In this document: one piece after another, positions 44,069 through 55,954 of the stretch
Numbering within the stretch: the stretch's first letter is position 1
Layout: each line of letters starts with the position of its first letter
The notes under the pieces: model-generated
Seen by the model: the letters and a program-made list of their open reading frames with translations, nothing else
The model's database searches: none
Told to the model about the DNA's origin: nothing
NCBI GenBank assembly: GCA_022605425.2
Contig: JAKIMF020000013.1
Coordinates: forward strand, 851,173-915,172
Origin: Hamiltosporidium tvaerminnensis
Taxonomy: Eukaryota; Microsporidia; Dubosqiidae
Direction of reading: 5' to 3'
DNA length: 64,000 nucleotides
Program-made: the position numbers and the translations under genes

Positions 44069-44203
44069 ATGAATTATATGGAAATTAAAAAACTCATTTT
44101 AGAATGTAATTATGTTTTAAAAGCGCAATTATTAGATATTTTCAAAAATAATGAACAAATTTATGTTAATAATGATAATATCAATTTGTATCTATTGAAA
44201 TAA
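44069..44203 (+). CDS. Possible very small protein, 44 residues
   Basis: The ORF is divergent from the membrane-protein gene. It reads like a compact helical peptide: EIKKLILECNYVLKAQLLDI then NNEQIYVNNDNINLYLLK. The pattern loosely recalls the end of an NET domain (helices followed by an IxIDxL strand) known from BET proteins, but it is too short to be sure. It could equally be chance. Confidence 0.3.
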   Translation: MNYMEIKKLILECNYVLKAQLLDIFKNNEQIYVNNDNINLYLLK

Positions 44204-44315
44204 ATTTATTAATAGAATTATAAAACCTTATGAGCATAGATTAATAAACTCTATGTTTTTTAAAAGAATCTAAAAAAGTTCATTAATTTTAATTAAAAGT
44301 ATAAGTATATTATAG

Positions 44316-45275
44316 GTGGTCGGATAGTAACAACCTAAAAGACTATCTGCTTGTTTTTGAGTATGTGAATTCATTCATTCATTCTAGGCATTACAGCTCT
44401 GCATGAGCCTTAGCCTCCCACATTAATACCGCCCACCAGTCTTTTTCCAGTAGATTTTTTTACTTTTTCGAGTTTCTTAACAAGTTGGTTTTAAACGGTG
44501 GGTTGTTAGCTCTACGCCCAGCCCCAACATGGGAGACCAGTCCCTTTTAGTCGCCTCTTACTACAAGCAGAGAATACCCCAAGCAAATTTTGCTCCCGGT
44601 ATGGTGGGGAATGAGTATATGAATTACTATATGAAATACATTTTTTAAATTTTTGATAGGAATAAAACAACACTACATTTTAGGATGTTCAATTGGATTT
44701 GTATGGGGAGGAGAAGGTCTACAGATTAACCAAACTTTTTCCACAAATCTATTTTGTGGATTTTTTTATCTAACTAGATCAGAATCGCGCAACTTGTAGG
44801 TAACGACATGTAAAAGCGAGGAAACCTAGCTTTGCTGACTCAGGTACGAAGACTTAGCGGTTGGTAATTATAAAAACAAAGTTTTTTAAAGCTCCGAAAA
44901 CTACACAGCAGATTATGCCTGATGGTATGACATTTCAGTGTCTAAGTACACCCTATGTAACTCACCGAGATACATATTTTCCATAAGTTACTTCGATTCG
45001 GAATGTGTAGAGTAAATGGGAGCTGCATAGTCTTGGAGGATGCCAGGGTGGAGTTCTACATATGATCATACCCTATGCAACGGACATTAACAAAATATGG
45101 GCAACAATATCGCAGTTAATTAAGTCCTACACATCTTTTAGAGGAAATACTTCGAGATGTAGGTATCGCATAAGATACCGATGAAGTGTTTGTTGTGCAG
45201 CTATTTACGCATAATCTAGAACAGGGTTAATGTAATTAAAATAATAATAAACTTGCTACTTCTTCAAAAAAGTAA
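44316..45275 (+). repeat. Dispersed repeat family A, copy 7, interrupted by a retroposon
   Basis: The element matches copies 2 and 3 on both sides of a 240-base insertion at 44372-44611. The palindrome here is CCACAAATCTATTTTGTGG (44741-44759), a paired T-to-C and A-to-G change relative to CTACAAAT/ATTTGTAG in the others. Confidence 0.85.
44372..44611 (-). mobile_element. SINE/LINE-end-like retroposon with target-site duplication
   Basis: The 240-base insert is flanked by TGAGTATGTGAATT (44358-44371) and TGAGTATATGAATT (44612-44625), a 14-base target-site duplication with one mismatch. On the minus strand it ends in the tail GAATGAATGAATG (plus strand 44372-44384). Its GC content is far above the surroundings. 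It includes GTAAGAGGCGACTAAAAGGG (44542-44561, minus), a motif I associate from memory with animal, especially arthropod, retroposons. No ORF. Both the duplication and the tail are typical of LINE-machinery integration. Confidence 0.75.
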
Positions 45276-47246
45276 AATTTTTAAAAGAAACGTACTCAAC
45301 TAAAACAAAAGCCTCTATCACTCACAATTATATTACTATGGATAATAAATATATATTTAAATGTTTTTTGTGTTTTATAGAGTAATAATGGTTTAAATTT
45401 CGTATCATGGATTACATTTAGGATAAATTTCATTGAAAAGAATAAATTCTAAAATCGTTTCGTTCTTTCATTTAAATTTGATAACCAAAAACCATAAAAA
45501 TACATTTAAAATATATTGGTGTTTATAACAGAACATATTAGTAATCAAATAAATATTTCGAAATAATTTCTTAAAATTTAGTTTAATTTATAAAAATCCA
45601 TTTAATAGTTAGAAAGGTGATATTTGCTAGCTAATAATTTTAATTTTAATTTTTATAGAATTAAAATTTTTATCAAACAGATTTTTTTACATCAAAATAT
45701 AAAATAAGGTATCGATTCGATGAAATATCTGTTTGAAATAAATATCAGATTAGCAATTATGTTCTCATTTCTGCTCAAAATAATACTTTAACCGAATATT
45801 TTCAAAAAAAAGTTAATTGTCTTAGGTAATTTACAGAGTTTTTATTAAAATTATGTTAGAAAATTCGTTTTCCAAACAGCAATTATAAAGCTTTAAAGCA
45901 TTTTTTAGAAATTCATTGGCAAACTGGATAAGTGTTTTAAGATTTTAACCATCGCGATAACAATATTTTTCCTTTTTTGTTTAATGGCAATCATTCGCAA
46001 TAAGATTTAAAAGAAATTAAATTCTAAAAATAACTATAACTCAGATTTTCTAAATTTTTGAGAATTAAAAATCTGATTGTTTGCAATTTGACAAATAAAT
46101 TTATAAATAAACATCAAAAAACCAAAAAATAAGGTTGATATGCCTAAAGAGCGGAATATTAATCAAAGAATCAATGTATACATACAATCTGGATTTAGTA
46201 TATTTAACATCATCATAAAATATGCATTTTTCATTTTTCAGCTGTAATTAATTGTTTTAAGATTTCGATTGTTTATATAGAATTCCGTTTCAACTCAAGG
46301 CAAAATTAGATTACATACGTTAAAATATGAATTTATTTTCAAGTTTTATATTTTTCTTGATTCTTAGAATAACACAAGTTATGATTTTTTTCGAAAAATT
46401 TGAATATTCTAAAAATATAAGATTTATGATTAATGCGTAACAAATATCTTACACTTAAAAATTCCATTCATTTCTTCCGCATTATATATTTAGTATTATG
46501 TTTAAATTTAAAAAAAATATTACTGCCGATTTTAATAAGATTTATAATATGCACAATTTATATGTTAATAAACAGCAATACAACTATTATATATTTATCT
46601 TATTTAATCGAAAATAAATTGTAAAAAATAACTTATATGCAAAAAAAATTCTGAATCAACATTTGCTATTTATTTCTTTTCTAAAATCCAAGTATTTTTT
46701 TAAATATTTTTAAAATGATTTTTTTAACGAATTTCAAATTTTTAGAACACATTTAATTTTCAAAAAAAGAGAACAAATCATTAATTTCCAAAAAGAGTTA
46801 ATAAAAATCTCGTTTTTTTTTATTACGAAAGTTATATGAATGAAAAGCCAACGAGTATTAGATATTTAGACATTATAGATTTAGTAAATTTCACCTAGCA
46901 ATGTAAACATTAAAGAAAAATCAAACGATTTTTTCGAATACAAAAGAAAATTGAGTCTTGAATAGTATTGACTACAAAAGAAACATGAATATATTCTATA
47001 GAATGTGGCTTTTAAATAATTTTTATTTTTCATAGAAAAAAAGCGTAAAAAAAATATGTTTACAGAATACGAAAAAAATCAAATATAAATTTCATCCATG
47101 AAGATTAGAATAAAAAGTAATCCGAAATATAAAGAAAAAAATATCAATTTGCACTAAAATATTCGATTTTAGAAGAAAACAATAAACCAATTTGGAATAA
47201 TTAATTTTTTTTAGATTTAAATTTGATAACTCCCAGAAATTTATCA
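45276..47246. other. AT-rich spacer, nothing recognised
   Basis: About 2 kb. The 63-residue ORF at 46433-46624 is hydrophobic low-complexity and not called. Confidence 0.5.
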
Positions 47247-49062
47247 ATGCCACGAATACTAATAATTTTTTGAACAATGATTTATATCATCTTTTGTGCA
47301 AAGGTAACAACAATAGAAGAGAATGATAATATTGAATGTACACAAAGTCTCTGTTATGATGGTGGTTCCGAAGAATTGTGGCAATATGAGTATATTAAAG
47401 GCGCAATGTATAATGACGATATAAATCCAAAAAATGAATGTTCAAATACCTATAATCATTCAGATGATAGTTATGAAAATAAGTCGTTTGAATCAATACC
47501 TAGTACATCCGGGTTTCAACACCAATTGATTGCAGGCAAACGAAAGGCTAGTGGAAAAGAAATTTATGCACAGGCCATAGAAATTTCTGGAAAAAAAAGT
47601 AAAATAAAAGAGGCAAAACATAATAGAACAATCACAGAACTGATTTCTTTGATAAATCCCCTAGGAGATGCAGTACTAGAAGATGCAACTATAGATTTAT
47701 CAACACGCAGTTCTGAAAATTTTGCTGGAGAAAATCCTATGCCCCCTTATCCTGGCCATTGGAATAATGTGATAAATGCAATTGATAGTTACATATATAA
47801 ATCCGAACAAAATATGATTTTATTATGTGCAGAAACCACAAACACCTAATTTAAAATACATTTTGCTTGTTTTAAAAAAACCGATTTAAGCAATGATTAC
47901 CTTAGACACTATTAATGTTGATTCAAGTAATTTACCTATAAATTTTTCAGAAACCGATATGATAGAAATCTTAAAAGAGAAAATTGATTTTATAACCACA
48001 ATGAGACTATTAATGAAATAGAAAATATAATTGAATCTTCGAATAGAATTTGGGAATATGAAATCAATACCATTTTTACAAAAGATCAATTTAAAAAGTA
48101 TTAAAAGGTTCAGTATTTAAGAAAATCAAAGACAAGCTTCAAGAATATAAAAGCTACCCAATTTTTTATGATTTAATTCTATTTTTCTTTTTATACGCAG
48201 ATAATATAACTGATCAGATTGAGGAAAGGGAGATTTTTTATGTTCAATTTCTTTTCGAAGTATTTTTTTATAAAATACGATAAACTTTTAAAACAGCTAC
48301 AAAAATTTATAGAGTTTTCAGAAAATGATTTATCAGAGCCACATAAAAATTTCTCTTATCAAAGCATAATTGTCTTGAATGTACAGCCAATAAAAATAAT
48401 ACTTATGCATATATGTCTGGGCCTTAAAAATGGTCGTTCTTTATTTGAGAGATATGTTACATTTTATTTATTGGAATTTATCTAATTATTTATGACAGAA
48501 AATAATTTAAATATTTTGTTAGATGAAGATTCTGGTCGTTTATTTTATCCCCTTTACTATTACATATATAATAATTCGTTGTCTTCATCTGGTGACCTGT
48601 ATCTTAGAGTAGAAGATGTATTAAAATTACTTTCTGGTTTTAAGCATTTTGAATCTCAAGATATTAATCTTTGTCTGCACAACATAGTGGATCACATTTC
48701 AGAAAAAAGTTTCATACAAAATCTTTAAAAATGCTTGATAAATCTTTTTGATGTGTATAAAAATTGCTATAGTTTGAAAAGTAGTCTAGATAACAGGTTG
48801 GATAATAGGCTGTATAATATGGTGGCTTTGCCCTTAAAAAAGTTTTTAGAAAAACTTATAACAAAAATCGAAGAATTTGATATTTTAGATTCTGAAACAA
48901 AATATCAGATTTTTTATAAATGTAATGATATAACGGATATATTAAGTCAGCTTATTACTTAGATCATCAATATTTGAAAAAAGGTCATTAAAAGAATTTG
49001 GAATAAAAATAAATATTTTTTTTAGCTTTATCAATAAGAATATGTTGCTGTACTTTAATTGA
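47247..49062 (+). pseudogene. Multiply broken gene for a secreted protein, family unknown
   Basis: An ATG at 47247 opens a signal-like start (MPRILIIF) broken by TGA at 47271; the frame then continues from ATG 47277 for 190 residues (AGKRKASGKEIYAQ, RTITELISLINPLGDAVLED). Further coding-like pieces follow in changing frames: SNRIWEYEINTIFTKDQFKK, VFKKIKDKLQEYKSYPIFYD, YDKLLKQLQKFIEFSEND, NGRSLFERYVTFYLLEFI, LNILLDEDSGRLFYPLYYYI, LDNRLYNMVALPLKKFLEKL and SIFEKRSLKEFGIKINIFFS to a stop at 49060. At least six disruptions separate them. The consistent order and protein-like composition argue for one former gene of about 590 residues. No domain is recognised. Two adjacent broken genes are also possible. 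Confidence 0.6.
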
Positions 49063-52000
49063 ACCTTAAGCCTGTGTTTATACAATTTATGTTAAGATAT
49101 CAATGCAGAATAATTTTTTTGAGGATATAATACACCAGTAATTATAAAGTCTTTATAATTTGTATCGTAGGATAATATTTTTTTTCGCAGAATTATTTTT
49201 AAAAAGAAGGCAGAGCTAACAATGAAGTTTTTGCTTATAATTAATTCAAAATCATCATAAGTGTTAATCTTCAACTTTTCATTCAGTCAAAATAAATGAA
49301 TTTATAAAAAACATAATTTATCGAGGTAAAATTTGCAATATAGTTTATTTTGATAAAAAAAATAATTCCAATAAACTCAATTGGATGATAAATTTCTGAT
49401 TGAAAGTCATTCATATTCATAGATAAATTTCTCTTTCTAACTGACTCAACTGCATAGATAAGTTTCTGTTACAAATAATTTTCAGACATTTTTTATATTT
49501 TTTGTTTTTAATTCCTATAAGCAACAATTTTCTATAAGTTGACAATTATTTTGCCTATCATCTATAAGACGAGTATTAAAAGTTACGGATTTTTCGAGTA
49601 TATTAAATATTTTTTTGCTTTAACGAAAACTCGACTGATTTCATTTTTAGAGTTTTTATTCAAAATCTGTTCGCCGCAATAATAAATATTTGCCTTGTTT
49701 TTACTAAACGAATAATCTATGGTTGAATCCAAAATACAAGTTAAAGATCATCTTTCTCTTAGAAAATACTATTACATTTTACCTGGAATTAAGCAATTAG
49801 GATATATTAAAAATAATAAAGATAATGAGTTGTTTCAAAATCATTCAAATAAAATTGCGAACAAGAATTACAATTAAGCTTATGGTAAAAGAAAATATTC
49901 GTTTTCTCAATTTTTTTGCAAGAATAACGGCACCAAAAATAAACCAATAAACCAATAAACAAGTATTCATGATATACAATTAAACAAGTTTTTATGAATA
50001 AGGAATCAATAATATAATATTTACACCAATATAAATTTTAAGTAATTTCATTGTCTAGGGAAAATAATCATGAGTTAAAGTAAAAATAAATAATGCCACA
50101 TTTGTATTAAAAAATGTGAAACTAAAATACAAGATAGCGATCATGGCTTGCCTTAGCCTTATATTATGTTGAAAACCAAGATTATATCCAAAATAATAGT
50201 AATAATCAGCCATAAAAATTAAGCACATATAACTACTTCTATATATTTTAATACCATTGATTTTGATGATATACAACATTGTGATAAATTATTAATATTT
50301 AGAAATATGGATAAAATATATTTTAATAATATTTGAATTTACTGTATATAAATAACCTCTGTTTTCAAGATTATAATCGCTTTAAAATGTCGACTTTTAC
50401 TGTTCGTTAAGAAGAAGCTTACTTAATTCAATGTTTATAAAAAAAAATTTTATATAATACAAGAAAACATGTTTGTTTTTAACATTCAACCTATAAGAAT
50501 ATATAAAAATGTTCAGATAATTTAGAAGATTATATAAAATCTGAAATCTTTTAGATATTCAGAATATTTCAATAAAGAAACTTATTTGCAATACAAACGT
50601 AAAAATATAATTTATATAATTCCATTTATAATAAATTCAAGGTATCAAAAATAAAAAGATAAAATTCAAAATTTTGATAATATTAAGCTATTTAAATAAT
50701 CATTACAGAGTTAGAAGATAAAATATTTATGATCAGATAATTAAAAACCAGATGTTAATATTTTGCGTAGGATTTGAAACGGTACCCACATACCAGTATG
50801 TATTACAATAAATTAGTCTATTATGAGATGAGCTTCTTTAAATTATAAATTGAATATTCAAATAGAATTATAAATCCATCTAAATAAACATTTCCTTTAA
50901 TGTAGCAAGTGTATGCAAATAAAAAAATAAAGAAAAATTGATTTGAAATTTTCCAAAAAAAACGTATATTCAGGTTAAAGCTACATGGTTTTGAAGTAGA
51001 ACCATATCATACTATTATAGAGTATTTTTAATTTTTATTTTATCATTTGGTATTTAAGATACTAAAAAACATGAAAATTTTGCGTTCAGTACTCCAAAGC
51101 GTAATTTATGCATAATTCATAGTTTTTTTGATAATTTTTATTCAGGTCGTAAAAAACACATCTACTTTTAAAGTTTAAAACATTATATCTGTTGCAAAAA
51201 TCTAGTTTGAGATTTAAATATATTTTCAAAAATTGTAAATCAAAAGTAAATAAATCAGGTAATCTAGAATGTATATAACAAATTCTATTACAGAGTTCCC
51301 TTAAAAACAAAATAGAATAAGTATAATATTATGTTAAATCTATAATAAATACATATATACTATTGCTATTTCATAATTTATTAAATTATTTCTGTTTTAG
51401 AAGAAACTTTTTTTCGAAACGTATGTAGCGAATTTATTTGCAATATATGTATGAATAGGTGTTTTCTTTTAGAGAATTATGTACATTTTAATATAAAAAT
51501 GTATAAAAAAAATTCTCTAAAAATTTAAAAATTTATTTTCGAAGCAATCTTAAATGTAGCGATTTAGTTCAAATTATATTTCTAAATGTACATACACAAG
51601 ACTTTTTATAATTTTTTCTGCCAAAAAATTGTCTAATTTTATAAATTTGCAACAAAAAAGTATAAAAATCAGAAGTAAAGTATGGGTTTTTGCTTTGGTT
51701 CTTATTGAAAGGTAAAGCTTATACAGGGTTTCTGAATTAGATAGCAATAGTGCAAAATATCAAGAAATTTTTAGTGTTTTAACTATGAATTGGTATTGGA
51801 TATATTTTTTTCGTTGATAGTTTGGCAGATATTTCCTTAAATAACAATTTTTTTAACGTCATAGTATATCCAAACAAAAAATATTTATCATACTTAATAT
51901 TATAATATTTACAGATTATGGCGATAAATGACTTAAATTCAAATAAAATTCGATTGCAAAACCCCAAAGTCTATAAGTAATTATTTAGTATCTTCTAACT

Positions 52001-52262
52001 TTATAATAATTTTCAGATATTTTTTTGTACAAAGACGTATTTTACCCTCAAAATAAACAAAAAAAATATTTTAAGGTAGTATATACCGTTTACAAGGAAA
52101 ATTAAAATAAGAATTTTCCTTCAAAATTAAAAGCCGAAATTGATCGTTCTATGAACAAAATAGAGTTTTTTTTTTTAAATTTTTGTCTTTTTTTATGTAA
52201 TTGATTGAAAACTAGGTTCTAAATGTAAAATACATACATCTTTAATTTGCATTTGAAAAAAA
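49063..52262. other. Long AT-rich region, nothing firmly recognised
   Basis: About 3.2 kb. Minus-strand ORFs at 50055-50279 (hydrophobic) and 51086-51310 look slightly coding-like but have no motif and are not called. Confidence 0.5.
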
Positions 52263-52560
52263 TGTTTACAATATCTATATAAATAAAAATGAATATTTGT
52301 ATGTATGTATCTGCATTTGCCTGTATGTGTGTTTGATGACACTAAATAAAGGATATGGTTTTCATTATAAAGGTAGATTAACCAAAGGGTGATTAAGGTA
52401 TTTTTTTATAAAAACGTGTTAATAATAGTGTAGCTAATTAAATTGTGGTATTAAATTTATATTTAGGTTGACGGGTTGATAATATAGGATGTTGCATGTT
52501 AAAGAGGGTTAATATAAAGGAAAATAAAAAGCCGTGTTATTTCATTTTTCCTTTTTTAAC
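52263..52560 (+). repeat. Degenerate GGGTGTTAA-type array beside a TE-end-like segment
   Basis: At 52270-52330, TCTATATAAATAAAAATGAA followed by GTATGTATGTATCTG resembles a segment seen near ends of Helitron-type elements (from memory, weak). From about 52383 to 52545, AAAGGGTGATTAAGG, GGGTTGATAATATAGG and AAAGAGGGTTAATATAAAGG are degenerate relatives of the 462-1060 array. Confidence 0.45.
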
Positions 52561-52689
52561 AATTGCTGAAATTTTTAGGAAGGTTATTATAAAGCACATT
52601 TAGGGTTAAAATTGCAATTTTAGTTGCCAAACAATAATACCGATGTAATTTTACTAAAAATTTTGAAATTGATAAAGTTCTTCAGCCCT

Positions 52690-53390
52690 CTAAAAGTATT
52701 TTACACGGGTATAAATGACCATCAAAACACTGGAAGCGCGTAATCATATACGAGAAGCGCGATTAGAATCTGCAAAGTCCTTTTTAAGAGTATAAATATA
52801 TCCCACAGGGACTTTTACTAAGTTATATCTGCGATTAAAACTACAATCTTGGCTAATAAACTAAAAAACAGGTCTCGAATCATCTTTTTTTCGCGCAAAA
52901 TGCAAAAGAAGTAACTTTTGAAATGAATATGCGTATTCAAGTCAAAATGATACATCCCCCGAACGTTTCGCAAAACGATTGCGGCATATTGAGAATGGGA
53001 AGATAGAAATATCGAATCTACACAATGCTTAACATTCTCAGCAAATATTTCTGAGATGCCATAAACTACAGACGAATTAGTTTTTAAATTGATTTTCCCA
53101 AAAATTCCTATAAATCACAAACCCTCATCGGTTTAGAGCAAATGCTATATAGCTTCTACAAGCAACATATGGGTGCCAAAAATTTTATTTTAAATGGAAT
53201 ACGAGGCGAATCAATAACATAATTTGACAATATCGTGTTGAATCAAAATGGTGGGACCAATTACTTGACTAAATCATGTAATTCAGCGGGTTTTTCGAGT
53301 ATTCACGCTCACATTTTAATATTAAAAATTAATGTCTATCTTTCTTCTCTGAAACCTAAATTTGTCATCACTTTGTAACAGAACGACACT
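52690..53390 (+). pseudogene. Degenerate coding segment, possibly of a mobile element
   Basis: Plus-strand pieces read MTIKTLEARNHIREARLESA, IYPTGTFTKLYLRLKLQSWL, then further right LIGLEQMLYSFYKQHMGAKN and FDNIVLNQNGGTNYLTKSCN, with several stops and frame changes. GC is raised relative to flanks. No family is recognised. It may belong to the element whose end-like sequence lies at 52270. A minus-strand fragment at 53526-53714 may also belong to old coding sequence. Confidence 0.35.
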
Positions 53391-53714
53391 TTTGGTAAAA
53401 TAAAGTATGAAAACTACTATAGAAGCCCAAATTCTGGATTAAATATAAAGAGATGTTATACTGTATCTTATATTTCAACGGTTCATAAAGATATGCCATT
53501 TAAAAATGTATAGTTTTTTTACGACTCAATTTTGCAAAGGCAATAAACAAAGCACTAGAGTAAACTTCAGGTGGCTTGAATATATTTTTTTACTGTGTAA
53601 TTTCACACGGGCAACTCTATATGACCATTTCATTGCTTGAGAATCTTTTCCGAATTTTTCGTATAGACACCGACAAAAGACAAAAATATTAATGCACAAA
53701 ACCAATCGAAACAA

Positions 53715-55954
53715 TAAATACTTCTTATTTGAATTAATAATAAGCGTAATCCGTTGTTTTGATATAATTATCTTAAAATTTCCTCTCTTTTAATATCATT
53801 GAAACGTGCGTCGGGGACTAAAATTTGTAAAATTTATAGTAAAAGATAGATACACCCATATATTTTTATGAATATTTCATTTTTTATAAAACAATTTATA
53901 TTCTTCAAAAATCAAATCGAACTTGGAAATTTTTTTAAAACAATATGTAAATATTTTGAAAGATAGATTAACATAAAAATATTGCACTAGATGCCGAGAC
54001 TATATTTATGTGAAATAAATTTATTTTGCATCAATATATTTGCTTGACAGAATATATTTTTACTCATGATATTGGCTCCTCTTTACTTAAAAACCAATTA
54101 GTTGATTTTTCTTAGGGAAAGAGAAAATACATATTTTTATTTTTAATTGTTGTTTATTTGGGCTTAAAATTACACGCTAAGTATAATAATTAATGCCTTA
54201 AAAATATTTTATAAACTTTTCCTAATTTATAGCCTAAGTTTTAAACATTTATTTTTCAAATATAAATGTGTTTTAAAGCACTTTAAATTGGTTTTCTCAA
54301 TATATTCCGATAAAAAAAACGTTTTTACAGTTAGGAAAGCAAATTTTTTTAAAACAGAGCGAAGTGATGAAACCAAAAAATATTTCACCAAAAATTAGCC
54401 CCAGACCGTAAAATGCTCCAATGTATAATTTTTTTGATATATTGAACAAAGTTGTATGGAATTATAGAAAAACCGCACGGGATTATTCTTTTAAATCATT
54501 CCTCTTCTAATATTCCGAATCAACAATTAATTTTATAAGAAATTTTCAGAATTAAATCTTTGTTTTTTTGAGCAAAAAAACGTATTTAATAAAAATGCAA
54601 AGTTCCATTGATTTTTTCTATAACGCTTCACAAAATTATAGTTCTTAAAATTTATTTAATAAGTTTCAATCGTAGCGTAAATATTTTTTAGGCTAATTCA
54701 TTAACAAAGTTATTAGAAAATCTTATTTCGAAAAAAAAAAACGAATTTATTTTGGAAAACTGTTTTCAATGCAATTCGATTTTTTGCAAAATTGTATAAC
54801 TTAGCTTGGCGGATTGCACATAAATAGATATGATTATCTAATGCCAAATCTATTTAAATAAATCATATTTAGAAAGATTTAAATAATATTAACAATTTTT
54901 TCATCTGATGTGAATCTCTAGTAAAAAAATAAGATATATCCTGGTAGATATTATTATTTCTTATTCAATCTAATAAAGTTCTTATACGATATAACTAACG
55001 ATTATTATATGAGGTAGTTTCCTGAGGAAAAAATACAGTAAACTTATATAATTTGTAAACTTAAAATATACTTTTTAAAAGACTGATTTATATTGTTTTT
55101 TATACGTGTGAACAAATGCTTAATATTAATTATGGTAGCATAATAATCTTTTTATACTCCATCTGATTTTTTTATCAATCAGATTTTAATATATTCAAGT
55201 TTTGAATAATATTCTATAATTTCCATTTTGTAATTTTATTTTTAATATTCGAATCACTAATTCGTAAGAAAATTCATAATATCCAAATATTTTGACTCTA
55301 TACACTTTGTAAATGATTATAATATTCACTCATTTCGTGAGATATAGGTTCTTTTTTATAGCTATTTTTTAAACTGAAAACACTGATTTTCATGGCTTCT
55401 CTAATGTATTTTTTTCTGCGTTTCGAGGATAAATTGTCAATTTAGCTTTCAACATATTTTTTTGTAATTTATAATAGATTCTTTGTTAGATTAACATTGA
55501 TCAAAAACTTGGTAAACTTTTTTAAAAATTTTTAAACAACCAATTACAATATTTTAAATCATAAAAAAAATATATTTTCGGTTTAATCATAATATTTATT
55601 TAAATCGCATTTTATTCTATCTTAAAATACAATTTTAGGTTTATGATATCAGACTTTTAAAATGGTAGAAAAAATATTTTTTTGAACATAATATGTCCAT
55701 ATTTGGAATCCAATATAGACGAAGTATTTTTTTCCATTTATAAATTAATTAAATGGATATATTCAGCGATTTACAATTTCAAAACATAAAAGCGTTTATA
55801 TAGTTGAATCCGAATCAAATTGCCATTACATTTAACAATAAATGAACTCATATTTTTTTTAATTCAAAAATATTTTTATCATCAAACTAAAAATCAAATA
55901 AACATGTTTTTAATTAGGAATTGATAATAACAAAATAAATTAGAATTATTGTTT
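53715..55954. other. AT-rich spacer, nothing recognised
   Basis: About 2.2 kb without a supported gene. Confidence 0.5.

Noticed and set aside
44495-44600. ATGGGAGACC and GAATACC resembling the 3' part of 5S rRNA
   Set aside because: Order and spacing do not match 5S rRNA and the segment is inside a retroposon with a target-site duplication.
50055-50279. Hydrophobic 74-residue minus-strand ORF
   Set aside because: AT-rich sequence gives many such ORFs by chance; no motif or upstream CCC was evident.
51086-51310. 74-residue minus-strand ORF
   Set aside because: Needs a TTG start and has no recognisable domain.
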